Shown piece by piece: positions 27,951-34,209 of a DNA stretch of 64,000 nt. Position numbers and translations under genes: made by a program. The notes beneath the pieces are model-generated. The model ran no database searches. It saw nothing but the letters and a program-made list of their open reading frames with translations, and was not told where the DNA came from. Source of the DNA: Phenylobacterium koreense (GTDB lineage: Bacteria > Pseudomonadota > Alphaproteobacteria > Caulobacterales > Caulobacteraceae); the NCBI RefSeq assembly GCF_040545335.1, contig NZ_JBEPLU010000001.1, positions 1,550,001 through 1,614,000 of the forward strand. Reading direction: 5' to 3'. How positions within the stretch are numbered: the first letter of the stretch is position 1; the number at the start of each line of letters is the position of its first letter.

Positions 27951-27958
27951 GAGTTCTC
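27951..27958 (+). repeat. Target-site duplication, left copy
   Basis: GAGTTCTC, repeated at 35601-35608. In uninterrupted comM it occurs once, encoding part of E-F-S in Walker B context. Eight bp is the duplication length of IS1595-family elements. Confidence 0.93.
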
Positions 27959-27983
27959 GGCCATTATGCAGCAAACACACCTA
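27959..27983 (+). repeat. Left terminal inverted repeat (25 bp)
   Basis: Begins GGCCATTATGCAGC and ends ACACACCTA; exact reverse complement of 35576-35600. The match breaks at the next base on the inside. Confidence 0.95.
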
Positions 27984-27985
27984 AC

Positions 27986-28015
27986 GCCGGATAAGCCATC
28001 TCTCTTCAATCCGGC
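27986..28015. repeat. Subterminal hairpin inside left end
   Basis: GCCGGAT (27986-27992) and ATCCGGC (28009-28015) form a 7-bp stem with a 16-nt loop just inside the left terminal repeat. No equivalent at the right end. It could be a secondary transposase site or limit read-through from comM into the element. Confidence 0.4.
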
Positions 28016-28042
28016 TTAGGGATCGAGCGGCACGGTCAGGGA

Positions 28043-28612
28043 ATGTCCGACCGTATTGTTCTGTCCAGGCTGACGCGCGAGTACGCAATACTCCGAGGCA
28101 AATTCAACGACGCGGAACGAGCCGTTGAGCCGGTCTTTGGATTGCGCGCCATTCGCGAGGCGTGGATCGAAATCGAGTCCACAAAGAAATTGCTCAAGCG
28201 CAAGATGGATCAGATTGAGGGGACGATCCTTCAATTCGATCCGAGTTTTGAGAAGGAGAGCGTGAAGCCGCTCCGTCCGCCTGCGCCTACACGGCGCGCG
28301 CCGGGCGCGATCACTCGGCCTGCTCTGGTCGCTTTGCGAAAGGCTGGTAGACCGCTGACCTCTCGGGAAATAGCAAAGATCATCGCGCCGACCCTTGGAA
28401 TTGAAGCGCCAGATAACCGCTCTCTCGGTCGACTTTCGAGCGCCATCAACAACGTCTTCGACAAGTACGTCCTGAGGGGACGGCTTATACTCGTGGCCGA
28501 AAATCCAAAACGATGGGCTCTGGCCTCGGCGTCCTCTCGCGGGGCTGCTTCGGCGGACGCTCGCCCCGACGCTGCCAGTAGCCCTTCCAATCCCGCGAGA
28601 TCGGCTGCCTAG
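28043..28612 (+). CDS. Left-end cargo protein: coiled coil plus winged-helix-like domain
   Basis: 189 residues. N-terminal coiled coil with LTREYAILRGKFNDAERA, a helix ending D-Q-I-E-G-T-I-L-Q-F-D-P, a Pro-rich linker, then a wHTH-like block ALRKAGRPLTSREIAKII and a low-complexity Ala/Ser tail. The same architecture and motifs (LTR..., TI..F.PS, PVTSRDIA) occur in the right-end gene 35072-35533, so the two are paralogues facing inward from the two ends. Its last 128 bp overlap the transposase gene antisense. Function unknown; DNA-binding or transposition accessory role is a guess. Confidence 0.68.
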   Translation: MSDRIVLSRLTREYAILRGKFNDAERAVEPVFGLRAIREAWIEIESTKKLLKRKMDQIEGTILQFDPSFEKESVKPLRPPAPTRRAPGAITRPALVALRKAGRPLTSREIAKIIAPTLGIEAPDNRSLGRLSSAINNVFDKYVLRGRLILVAENPKRWALASASSRGAASADARPDAASSPSNPARSAA

Positions 28613-29525
28613 CAGCACCGCCTAGAACCATCATGAATTGCTGACCGTTACTCGTGCGACGGAAGTCTTCCCGCCACGCCACCTCGGCCGCGTAGGCGTG
28701 GAGATATTGCGGCGAGATGCGGTGGTGGACGCCACGGTGGTTCCGCCGGAGGCGCGAATTCAGACTCTCCACGATGTTCGTGTGGACGCCATTCCGTTGC
28801 GACCACTCCTGACTGTGGTTGACGTGATGCACCTTGTCGAAATGGAGGTGCAGGACGTTCCAGTGCGCGGCCTCGTCCGTGACGACCGTAGCGCTGGAAT
28901 GGACGTGCTTGAGGATCGCCCCGAGCGCATCCTTTTCATGGCCGACGACGAAGGTGAGGGTACGCCCGCCTTGCCCGCGCTCACGCAGGCTGACGACATT
29001 CCGCTCCTTGCCGTTCTTCGGCGTACGAGGGCTTTTCCCCTTGTTCCCGATGTTGCCGAGACGCTTCGATCCGCCGACCACGGCTCCGTCGATCTCGACC
29101 ACGCCGGTTAGCTGTTCAGCGGTCGCCATGGCGCCGAACACCTCACGCAGTTTGTGGGTCAGCACGAAGGCGGTTCGATAGTTGATGCAGAGTTCGCGGC
29201 TCAGCCGCAGCGCGGCAACGCCATTAACGCCGTTCACGAAGAGTGCGATCGCGGTGAGTATGTCAGCGAAGTACAGCTTCCGACTGGCGAAGATCGTTCC
29301 CGAGGTGAGAGAGAACTGCTTCTCGCAGGCCTTGCACTTGAAGATCGCGCGGCTCTTGAACTCATAGACGGCGTCGGCGCCGCAATGAGGGCAAAATGGC
29401 TCTCCTCCGTTGTCCGCAAAGCGGACCGCCCGGAACGCGGCCTTGGCCTCGGATTCACTCATGCGAGCGACCTCCGTGAGGCTTAGGGATCGCGCCTTGG
29501 CGCTGAGGAGAAAGTGTTGCCGCAA
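28485..29525 (-). CDS. tnp: IS1595-family transposase
   Basis: 346 residues, TTG start with GGAAAGG upstream. N-terminal zinc ribbon C45-x2-C48...C64-x2-C67 (FCPHCGADAV, FKCKACEKQF), the IS1595 signature SLTSGTIFASRKL, and a DDE-type core: D146 in VVEIDGAVVGG, D217 in VVTDEAAHWN, E253 in NIVESLNSRLRR. C-terminal AWREDFRRTSNGQQFMMVL is typical of the ISPna2/ISNwi1-like branch. It would bind the 25-bp ends and cut at GGCC. It appears intact. The promoter region contains two operator-like palindromes. Confidence 0.93.
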   Translation of the reverse strand: MRQHFLLSAKARSLSLTEVARMSESEAKAAFRAVRFADNGGEPFCPHCGADAVYEFKSRAIFKCKACEKQFSLTSGTIFASRKLYFADILTAIALFVNGVNGVAALRLSRELCINYRTAFVLTHKLREVFGAMATAEQLTGVVEIDGAVVGGSKRLGNIGNKGKSPRTPKNGKERNVVSLRERGQGGRTLTFVVGHEKDALGAILKHVHSSATVVTDEAAHWNVLHLHFDKVHHVNHSQEWSQRNGVHTNIVESLNSRLRRNHRGVHHRISPQYLHAYAAEVAWREDFRRTSNGQQFMMVLGGAARQPISRDWKGYWQRRGERPPKQPRERTPRPEPIVLDFRPRV

Positions 29526-29536
29526 CCCGCCTTTCC

Positions 29537-29568
29537 GTGCAAAAGCATCAAATATGATGCGTATGCAC
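29537..29568. promoter_or_regulatory. Operator-like palindrome 1
   Basis: 32 bp beginning GTGCAAAAGCATCA and ending TGATGCGTATGCAC: 14-bp arms with two mismatches around AATA. It lies 12 bp upstream of the transposase TTG start, so a bound repressor would block transposase transcription or translation start. Left arm identical to palindrome 2. Confidence 0.75.
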
Positions 29569-29589
29569 GGCTGGCGCGCCCGACGTCAA

Positions 29590-29621
29590 GTGCAAAAGCA
29601 TCATATTTGATGCTTTTGCAC
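29590..29621. promoter_or_regulatory. Operator-like palindrome 2
   Basis: 32 bp with perfect 14-bp arms (GTGCAAAAGCATCA / TGATGCTTTTGCAC) around TATT, starting exactly 53 bp after palindrome 1 (five helical turns) and ending 8 bp before the DUF6471 start codon. The pair covers the whole divergent promoter region between transposase and the DUF6471 gene. Confidence 0.8.
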
Positions 29622-29629
29622 CGCCGGAG

Positions 29630-29980
29630 ATGCGCCCCTTGGACGAGCTAACAGGTCAGCGTTGGGTCAAGGGCACCATCAAAGGTGAGATGGATAAGCG
29701 TGGGCTGACCTACGCAGACCTCGCTCGGCGCCTGAAACTGGTCGGTGTGGACGAAAACGAGCGCAACCTTCGCAACAAGGTCGCAAGGGGTACGTTCAGC
29801 GCCGTCTTCTTCATGCAATGCCTACAAGCGATTGGCGTGCGTAGCCTACGGATCGACATCCTAGAATTCTTGGAACAGGCCCGAGACGCAGGGGAGATCA
29901 GCCAGGACGAGGCTGATGCGGCGGCTCACGATGCGGTGTTGACTGAGATCAGAAAGATCATGGACGAGCCGGAGAAATAG
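29630..29980 (+). CDS. DUF6471 protein, candidate repressor of transposase
   Basis: 116 residues. W-V-K-G-T-I-K-G-E-M-D-K-R-G-L-T-Y-A-D-L-A-R-R-L opens a helix-turn-helix-like fold, with NERNLRNKVARGTFSAVFFM as the recognition-like part and CLQAIGVRSLRIDILEF after it: DUF6471. A Cro-like DNA-binding role is likely from fold. The start codon lies 8 bp from palindrome 2; the ribosome site is poor, so TTG at 29639 is an alternative start. Divergent from the transposase; best candidate to bind the twin palindromes. Confidence 0.75.
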   Translation: MRPLDELTGQRWVKGTIKGEMDKRGLTYADLARRLKLVGVDENERNLRNKVARGTFSAVFFMQCLQAIGVRSLRIDILEFLEQARDAGEISQDEADAAAHDAVLTEIRKIMDEPEK

Positions 29981-29991
29981 GGGGCACGAGT

Positions 29992-30537
29992 ATGTGGGCA
30001 GACGTTGCGACCGGCTTTGTGGGCGTCCTTGGAGTCGTGCTGGGGGTGGTCGTGAATGAAATGCTTCGTCGTAGAAATAGGATCGAGTCCTACTCCGCGC
30101 GCGTCTTTGATAGGCGCCTCGCAATATATGAAGAGCTGTCTGCGAAGATGGTGGCCGCGCGAAGTGTTGCCAACGATGTGATGACCAATCCAATATATAG
30201 CGGGGAAGAGAGACACGAAATCATGTCTTGCGTCATATTGGATATGGCGGGATTTGCAGACAAAAACGCGCTTTTCATAGACAGTGATCTTAGCGCTCAC
30301 TGTGTAGCGGCGTTCATGGGTGCCGAAGACGTGTTCGAAATGCCAATCGGCGCCGAGCGTGAAGAAGCAAAACGTGCCTTCTGGGCTATGGATGCGAACG
30401 CTCAGAGAATGATCCGTGAAGATTCTGGCGTTGCAGAAATAAGCAAACTGTTCAAGAAGATAAACAAGCCTACCCTATCAAGTCCAATAATAGACAGAAT
30501 CCGTGAGCTTAGGTCGGCGTCGTCTAAGCGCGCATAG
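29992..30537 (+). CDS. Cargo membrane protein of unknown function
   Basis: 181 residues: one N-terminal TM helix (about 5-24, TGFVGVLGVVLGVVVNEML), a basic stop-transfer RRRNR, then a mainly helical cytoplasmic domain with RVFDRRLAIYEELSAKMVAA. Much AT-richer than the chromosome. Eleven nt after the DUF6471 stop, so co-transcribed with it and under the same palindromes. Size and topology resemble the other cargo membrane protein at 31371-31895, without clear sequence identity. No recognised family. Confidence 0.7.
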   Translation: MWADVATGFVGVLGVVLGVVVNEMLRRRNRIESYSARVFDRRLAIYEELSAKMVAARSVANDVMTNPIYSGEERHEIMSCVILDMAGFADKNALFIDSDLSAHCVAAFMGAEDVFEMPIGAEREEAKRAFWAMDANAQRMIREDSGVAEISKLFKKINKPTLSSPIIDRIRELRSASSKRA

Positions 30538-30549
30538 TGCATAGCTGCC

Positions 30550-30651
30550 CTATGTGGCGGGGGGACTTCTAGGCGGTAGCTGGACGGGGGCGCCCAAGAA
30601 GGTCGCGTCCTCCACCACGACTTTGGCGATCGCGTCGATAAAGGCCTCCAT
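30550..30651 (-). CDS. Possible 33-residue overlapping small protein
   Basis: A frame shifted relative to 30569-30919 reads MEAFIDAIAKVVVEDATFLG then APVQLPPRSPPAT and stop, with better codon use than the Gly/Arg-rich end of the longer frame. GGAG lies 12 nt upstream; an earlier ATG at 30672 is also possible. Either a translationally coupled small gene or the true C-terminus of the upstream gene after a frameshift. Confidence 0.33.
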   Translation of the reverse strand: MEAFIDAIAKVVVEDATFLGAPVQLPPRSPPAT

Positions 30652-30919
30652 TGCCGCCGCTCTCCGTAGCATGTTGTTGGTCGATTTCTGCCGGTAGCGG
30701 GTACGTCAATTCATCTTCTGTATAAATAGACGGACCGGGCTCATCGAAGAACAGGGTCGCATTTATCCTCTTGCCGCGATGCTTCCGAAAGTCCTCATGA
30801 TCGAGGAGCCCTTCGGTCCACAACATGAGCGCATCCATAAGTTTCGCAGTGTTTTCGGGGCCAGAGACTGCGGGGCGTGATGATGCCGTGTCGCTCGCCG
30901 TGTCCGCGTCAGCGGCCAT
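30569..30919 (-). CDS. Hypothetical cargo protein
   Basis: 116 residues from ATG 30919 (MAADADTASDTASS). Centre KLMDALMLWTEGLLDHEDFR and GKRINATLFFDEPGPSIYTE looks like normal protein; the last 25 residues are Gly/Arg-rich and look out of frame. The start overlaps the SNase-like gene's 3' end by 11 nt, so the two are coupled. No family recognised. Confidence 0.5.
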   Translation of the reverse strand: MAADADTASDTASSRPAVSGPENTAKLMDALMLWTEGLLDHEDFRKHRGKRINATLFFDEPGPSIYTEDELTYPLPAEIDQQHATESGGNGGLYRRDRQSRGGGRDLLGRPRPATA

Positions 30920-31235
30920 TTCCGCCCTCAACAATTCCCTGCCGCCGCATATGTTCGCCGATTGAGACCCCGCCGATGGTGCAGCGCGCCGCAACACGGT
31001 CGTAGGTGCGCCGGCCAGCTACGCAGATGGCTCGCTTGCCCTTGGCGATCCGCTCCAACGCAGCTTTCGCCTGGGTGCCACCTGGCGAGTGGAGTTCGGG
31101 AGCGTAGAAGTCGGCTAGTCGCACCTCAACCCAATCGTCGGTCGATGAACCTACCGCCACGCACATACTGTCGCCGTCACCAACGTAGGTAACCGGGCCG
31201 CTGAACGTCGCACCGGACGAGAGGTATGTGGGCAT
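30909..31235 (-). CDS. SNase-like (thermonuclease-fold) protein
   Basis: 108 residues from ATG 31235. VTYVGDGDSMCVAV and WVEVRLADFYAPELHSPGGT match the start of the staphylococcal-nuclease OB fold. Arg39 and Glu47 keep the spacing of catalytic Arg35/Glu43, and an Arg lies in the YDRVAAR position, but the Asp40 calcium ligand is replaced by Tyr44. Upstream, the same frame continues without a start codon through DNLALVLFCGSPVLADPCKA, a signal peptide with cleavage site, then ends at a stop. An exported ancestor has probably lost its start by frameshift. Confidence 0.72.
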   Translation of the reverse strand: MPTYLSSGATFSGPVTYVGDGDSMCVAVGSSTDDWVEVRLADFYAPELHSPGGTQAKAALERIAKGKRAICVAGRRTYDRVAARCTIGGVSIGEHMRRQGIVEGGNGR

Positions 31236-31370
31236 CGGACCGCGATCGGGGATGGCCTTGCAGGGATCGGCTAGGACTGGCGAACCGCAGAACAGGACGA
31301 GGGCAAGGTTGTCCCCGCCTGTGTCATTTTTCTAAGGGCGACCTGCGTCACGGCTCTTATTGGCGCGTTC

Positions 31371-31895
31371 TCAGCGTGGACCTTCGTGGCGTCGTTGCCA
31401 CGCTGGTGAGTTGCTGAACTTCTCGACGACGGCGTAGATGCTCTCGTGATCCTGTCGACGCATCTTCCCCGTATATGGATAGCCCTTCTTTGTCGCCTGC
31501 CCCTGGAGAACTTCATAGTGTGCAGGTAGCAGGCGCTCGAAAATCAGCTTGATCTTCGGCAGCCATGTATTGTCCCGGATACTCTCATCGACTTTTCCCG
31601 AGAGAATCGCATTGCACATCATGCCAGCATGATGGAAATACAAATCGCCGGCTGACGCCAATTTCATAAAATCATCGAACGATGGATCATCGCTATCAGA
31701 ATATGTTGATAGCGCTTGCGTATAAGTTTTGTAGGAAGATTCATGAGACTCGATGATTTTCATCGAATTCTCGTAGTTCTTTTGCTCTAAATCTTTCTTG
31801 TCCTTTTTACTCAATGTGAAACGACCCAGAAGTCCTATGAGCAAGGCTCCGACCGCAGATAGTATCGTCAACCACAGCGGAACCGTCTGGGTCAT
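31371..31895 (-). CDS. Cargo membrane protein of unknown function
   Basis: 174 residues: N-terminal TM helix (about 6-28, PLWLTILSAVGALLIGLLGR), Lys-rich cytoplasmic flank with KKDKKDLEQKNYENSM, then a helical domain including FHHAGMMCNAILSGKVDESI. AT-rich, with many ATA/AAT codons unlike the chromosome. The ATG overlaps the stop of the upstream 78-residue gene (ATGA). Function unknown; the paired layout could suit a defence or toxin-antitoxin module, but no motif supports that. Confidence 0.68.
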   Translation of the reverse strand: MTQTVPLWLTILSAVGALLIGLLGRFTLSKKDKKDLEQKNYENSMKIIESHESSYKTYTQALSTYSDSDDPSFDDFMKLASAGDLYFHHAGMMCNAILSGKVDESIRDNTWLPKIKLIFERLLPAHYEVLQGQATKKGYPYTGKMRRQDHESIYAVVEKFSNSPAWQRRHEGPR

Positions 31896-32125
31896 TTATC
31901 TTTGACTCTTTGTAGCAGCATCTCAATTGTATCCGCCTCCGATGCGTATACATGAGTATTGAATCCAGGAAGGATTTGAGCGGCTGCTCGGCGCCCCGCT
32001 TCATCTCGTGCTACGCCAGACCGGATCAGGGTTTCGGTGATCTCAGCCCACTGAGCGCCCTCCTCGGGCGTCGCGCGGCGACTCAAACCGTATTTGATCA
32101 TTAGTGAATGGCCGATGTCTGCCAT
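31892..32125 (-). CDS. Small hypothetical protein, coupled to membrane protein
   Basis: 77 residues from ATG 32125 (MADIGHSLMIKYGLSRRATP), preferred over the ATG at 32131 because GAGGGGG is correctly spaced. Helical; the C-terminus GFNTHVYASEADTIEMLLQR is amphipathic. Overlaps the following membrane-protein gene by 4 nt, so the two are made together. No family recognised. Confidence 0.6.
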   Translation of the reverse strand: MADIGHSLMIKYGLSRRATPEEGAQWAEITETLIRSGVARDEAGRRAAAQILPGFNTHVYASEADTIEMLLQRVKDK

Positions 32126-32348
32126 ACGCATCCCCCTCTAGAGCGATCGTAGATTTCACTCGATTCTGTGAATTTTTACAATGACTGAGCGTGCAGGCGG
32201 CGCTCCCACGACCCAGGGTCGCCACCTCAATTGCTCAGAGAGGAGCGCCGCCGGCCTAGCAAACACTATCGGCGGGATGATAATCCCAAGGTGCGTGAGA
32301 CCCGACACTCCCCCGATGCGCTGTTTATCAACGCTCATGGAGATAGCC

Positions 32349-32480
32349 ATGTCTTACACCATCAAGATCGGACGCGATTCCGAGACCGGTGAGTTTATCA
32401 CCGTCTCGGAAGCACGCCGCCGCAAGGCGACGGCAGTCGTGGAAACGATCAAGGTGACTAGGCCGAAGCGGAAGCGCTGA
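32349..32480 (+). CDS. 43-residue basic small protein
   Basis: ATG 32349 is 7 nt after GGAG. MSYTIKIGRDSETGEFITVS followed by EARRRKATAVVETIKVTRPK and a basic tail. Two short beta strands and a helix are likely. I recognise the pattern (K-I/V-GRD-x-x-TG-x-F then VVETIK) from small hypothetical proteins of Sphingomonadales and Caulobacterales; role unknown. The only plus-strand gene in this part of the element. Confidence 0.58.
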   Translation: MSYTIKIGRDSETGEFITVSEARRRKATAVVETIKVTRPKRKR

Positions 32481-32599
32481 CGCTTAGACGCAGGTGGCGG
32501 TCAGTTACAGGCTGACCGCCACCAACTTGACTCAAGAATTTTGGTCTATTTCTTGTTAAAAGTCAATATTTTATGCTCCGCCGGAGCGAGGTGCTTACT

Positions 32600-32872
32600 C
32601 TAAAACTCCAACTTGTCCGAAATGGTCGCTCCGTGGGCTCGCGCACGCTCGACCACATCGACACCAACCGAGGTGGGGCAGGACACCTCAATAATGCGCG
32701 CAGCCAGTTCGTTGCCGTTGGCTCGGCACATTGAGGCGGCGGTCGCAAAGACTGCGTTCCCCTCGTCCGCCGTAATCACACCCTTCAGCGTCAATTCGGC
32801 CGCAAGTGCAAAATTCGACATAAGCGCAGCAAGGGATGCCGCCTCTGGGGTGACCATGAGCTTTTCGCCCAT
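32600..32872 (-). CDS. Hypothetical cargo protein
   Basis: 90 residues from ATG 32872 (MGEKLMVTPEAASLAALMSN), chosen because GGAGAG precedes it; a TTG at 32899 is the alternative. All-helical with KGVITADEGNAVFATAASMC. Ends near IEVSCPTSVGVDVVERARA. Follows the 74-residue gene by 38 nt in the same direction. No family recognised. Confidence 0.55.
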   Translation of the reverse strand: MGEKLMVTPEAASLAALMSNFALAAELTLKGVITADEGNAVFATAASMCRANGNELAARIIEVSCPTSVGVDVVERARAHGATISDKLEF

Positions 32873-32910
32873 CAAACTCTCCATATTTTCGTTGCGCAAA
32901 GCGGAGAGCG

Positions 32911-33135
32911 CTACACTCGCCGGACGACAGTATCGGTCGCCACGATCTTGTAGCGCTGCTCATCGATGTAGTTCACGAACGACGAGCCGTCCGAAAGTTC
33001 GAGCCGCTTAAGCCCTGCCACCCATCGGGTCGATCCGCTCACGGGGTTGAATGCTGTGAACTCCTGATAAGCGACGATTGTGTATCGTCGGCCATCCTCG
33101 TCCTGACATTCAAAACGCTCCAGTTCTCGCTCCAC
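32911..33135 (-). CDS. Small beta-rich hypothetical protein
   Basis: 74 residues, GTG start after GGAAAA. LERFECQDEDGRRYTIVAYQ, GSTRWVAGLKRLELSDGSSF and VNYIDEQRYKIVAT alternate short strands, a pattern I recognise from widespread small alphaproteobacterial proteins (LERFEC.D..GR...V / G..R..L.DG..VNYID). Function unknown. Confidence 0.58.
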   Translation of the reverse strand: MERELERFECQDEDGRRYTIVAYQEFTAFNPVSGSTRWVAGLKRLELSDGSSFVNYIDEQRYKIVATDTVVRRV

Positions 33136-33263
33136 GAGTTTTCCAATCCTGCTGATCTGGGGGACGCCCGCGCGCGCTCGCGTTGGGCACGTTCGACTTA
33201 TGTTCCGATTCGGCAGAACGGCGCTATGCGCAGCATTCCCTAGCCCAGGGCCAATCAGGCTGG

Positions 33264-33491
33264 TTACTGACGTGCCTGACGAAGGTCGCGGCGCAACAAC
33301 TCCGCCGGCTCCATACCGAGAACTTCAGCCAGCTTGATCAGCGACCCCACGCTCGGGAAACTCTCGCCGCGCTCGATACGTCCTAGCTGGCGCATATCCA
33401 GGTCCACCTCTGCGGCGAGCTTTTCTTGGCTCAGCCCCCGCGCCTTTCGGGCACGTCGTAGGTTTTCGCCAATGATTGATTCCCACCGCAT
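33264..33491 (-). CDS. XRE-family regulator (cargo)
   Basis: 75 residues with a Cro/CI HTH: GENLRRARKARGLSQEKLAA, DLDMRQLGRIERGESFPSVG, SLIKLAEVLGMEPAELL. A complete one-domain repressor. Its upstream region, shared with the divergent membrane/coiled-coil gene, contains a 19-bp palindrome at 33527-33545, the likely operator. Confidence 0.88.
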   Translation of the reverse strand: MRWESIIGENLRRARKARGLSQEKLAAEVDLDMRQLGRIERGESFPSVGSLIKLAEVLGMEPAELLRRDLRQARQ

Positions 33492-33526
33492 CGCCGCGAG
33501 TGGGCTAACGAAGTCGCAATGCGTTC

Positions 33527-33545
33527 TAGGACATCTAATGTCCTA
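33527..33545. promoter_or_regulatory. Operator palindrome between divergent cargo genes
   Basis: TAGGACAT-CTA-ATGTCCTA, perfect 8-bp arms, 36 bp upstream of the XRE start and 25 bp upstream of the membrane/coiled-coil gene. Position fits control of both genes by the XRE protein. Confidence 0.65.
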
Positions 33546-33569
33546 TTTTCTGGTTGGACGGGGTTAGCC

Positions 33570-34094
33570 ATGACGAATGATTGGGCAGGAAAGATTCTCG
33601 GGTTCTTCGTCGGCATCGGACTGCTGATGATGGGGACGTTCTTCGTACTGGACCGCGCGGCGGCGATCTTGACGCCGAAGCAATACGCCGCCGCCAGGGC
33701 CGCCGAAGAGGCCGAGCAAGCAGCCGCTGAGGCACGGCAGGCCGAGGTCCAGCGAGTAGCGGACGCTGAGCAGGCCAAGCGAGATGAGGCCCAGCGCAAG
33801 GAAGAGGTCACCTACCTCGCGGCGTCGGAGTCATTCGAGAACTTCAAGATGACACTGCGTGATCCGCAGGCCGCCCGGTTTCGGGATGTTTGGGCGGTAC
33901 GCGCCAAGGTGCGGGGCTTCGACATTGTCGCGGCTTGCGGGGTCGTCAACGCCCCGAACGCGCTCGGGGCCTATGTCGGCGACACGCCATTCATTGCTGC
34001 GGCGAGCTATATCTTCACGCCCGACCACCCGAGCTTTGCTGATCGCTTCCAGTCCATCTGCCTCGATGGCGAGAAGGTGTTGAAGCTGCACTAG
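33570..34094 (+). CDS. Membrane-anchored coiled-coil cargo protein
   Basis: 174 residues from ATG 33570. TM helix about 8-30 (ILGFFVGIGLLMMGTFFVLD), an Ala/Glu/Gln-rich coiled coil about 45-85 (AARAAEEAEQAAAEARQAEV), then a compact domain with FKMTLRDPQAARFRDVWAVR, IVAACGVVNAPNALGAYVG and FQSICLDGEKVLKLH. The last part resembles small periplasmic proteins annotated as hypothetical (phi-x-RDP..A.F..V). Two cysteines may pair. Divergent from the XRE gene. Confidence 0.68.
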   Translation: MTNDWAGKILGFFVGIGLLMMGTFFVLDRAAAILTPKQYAAARAAEEAEQAAAEARQAEVQRVADAEQAKRDEAQRKEEVTYLAASESFENFKMTLRDPQAARFRDVWAVRAKVRGFDIVAACGVVNAPNALGAYVGDTPFIAAASYIFTPDHPSFADRFQSICLDGEKVLKLH

Positions 34095-34142
34095 GCCCAC
34101 ACAAATACTGACCGATTTTTCCGGAATTGAATTTGCTCCTGG

Positions 34143-34162
34143 ATGTCGGATTTATCCGTCAT
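34143..34162. promoter_or_regulatory. Imperfect palindrome upstream of second cargo XRE gene
   Basis: ATGTCGGAT-TT-ATCCGTCAT, 8 of 9 arm positions paired, about 48 bp before the XRE start. Possible autoregulatory operator. Confidence 0.4.
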
Positions 34163-34209
34163 CGGCGTCTTCTTCCGGGGGCGTTCTCGCTCCCTCGAAG
34201 GAGTTCGAA

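Larger units (their letters stand above)
27042..28019 (+). pseudogene. comM: comM 5' fragment, interrupted by transposon
   Basis: Native sequence runs from 27042 to the insertion at 27958 and encodes the first 305 residues of a ComM/YifB Mg-chelatase-like AAA+ protein: N-terminal S5-like fold (about 1-165), Walker A GPPGSGKS (about 215), Walker B GVLFLDELPEF (about 296-305). The frame then reads through the left terminal repeat for 20 foreign residues and stops at 28019. ComM is a hexameric branch-migration helicase in natural transformation. The fragment lacks the downstream AAA+ elements, so it should be inactive. Confidence 0.92.

Noticed and set aside
31226..31417. A 63-codon plus-strand frame over the SNase-like gene's upstream part
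   Set aside because: Trp/Arg-rich composition, no ribosome site, and antisense to the SNase-like leader that reads as a signal peptide.
31371..32125. Toxin-antitoxin pair
   Set aside because: Overlap and sizes fit loosely, but neither protein shows a toxin or antitoxin fold motif; recorded only as an open possibility.
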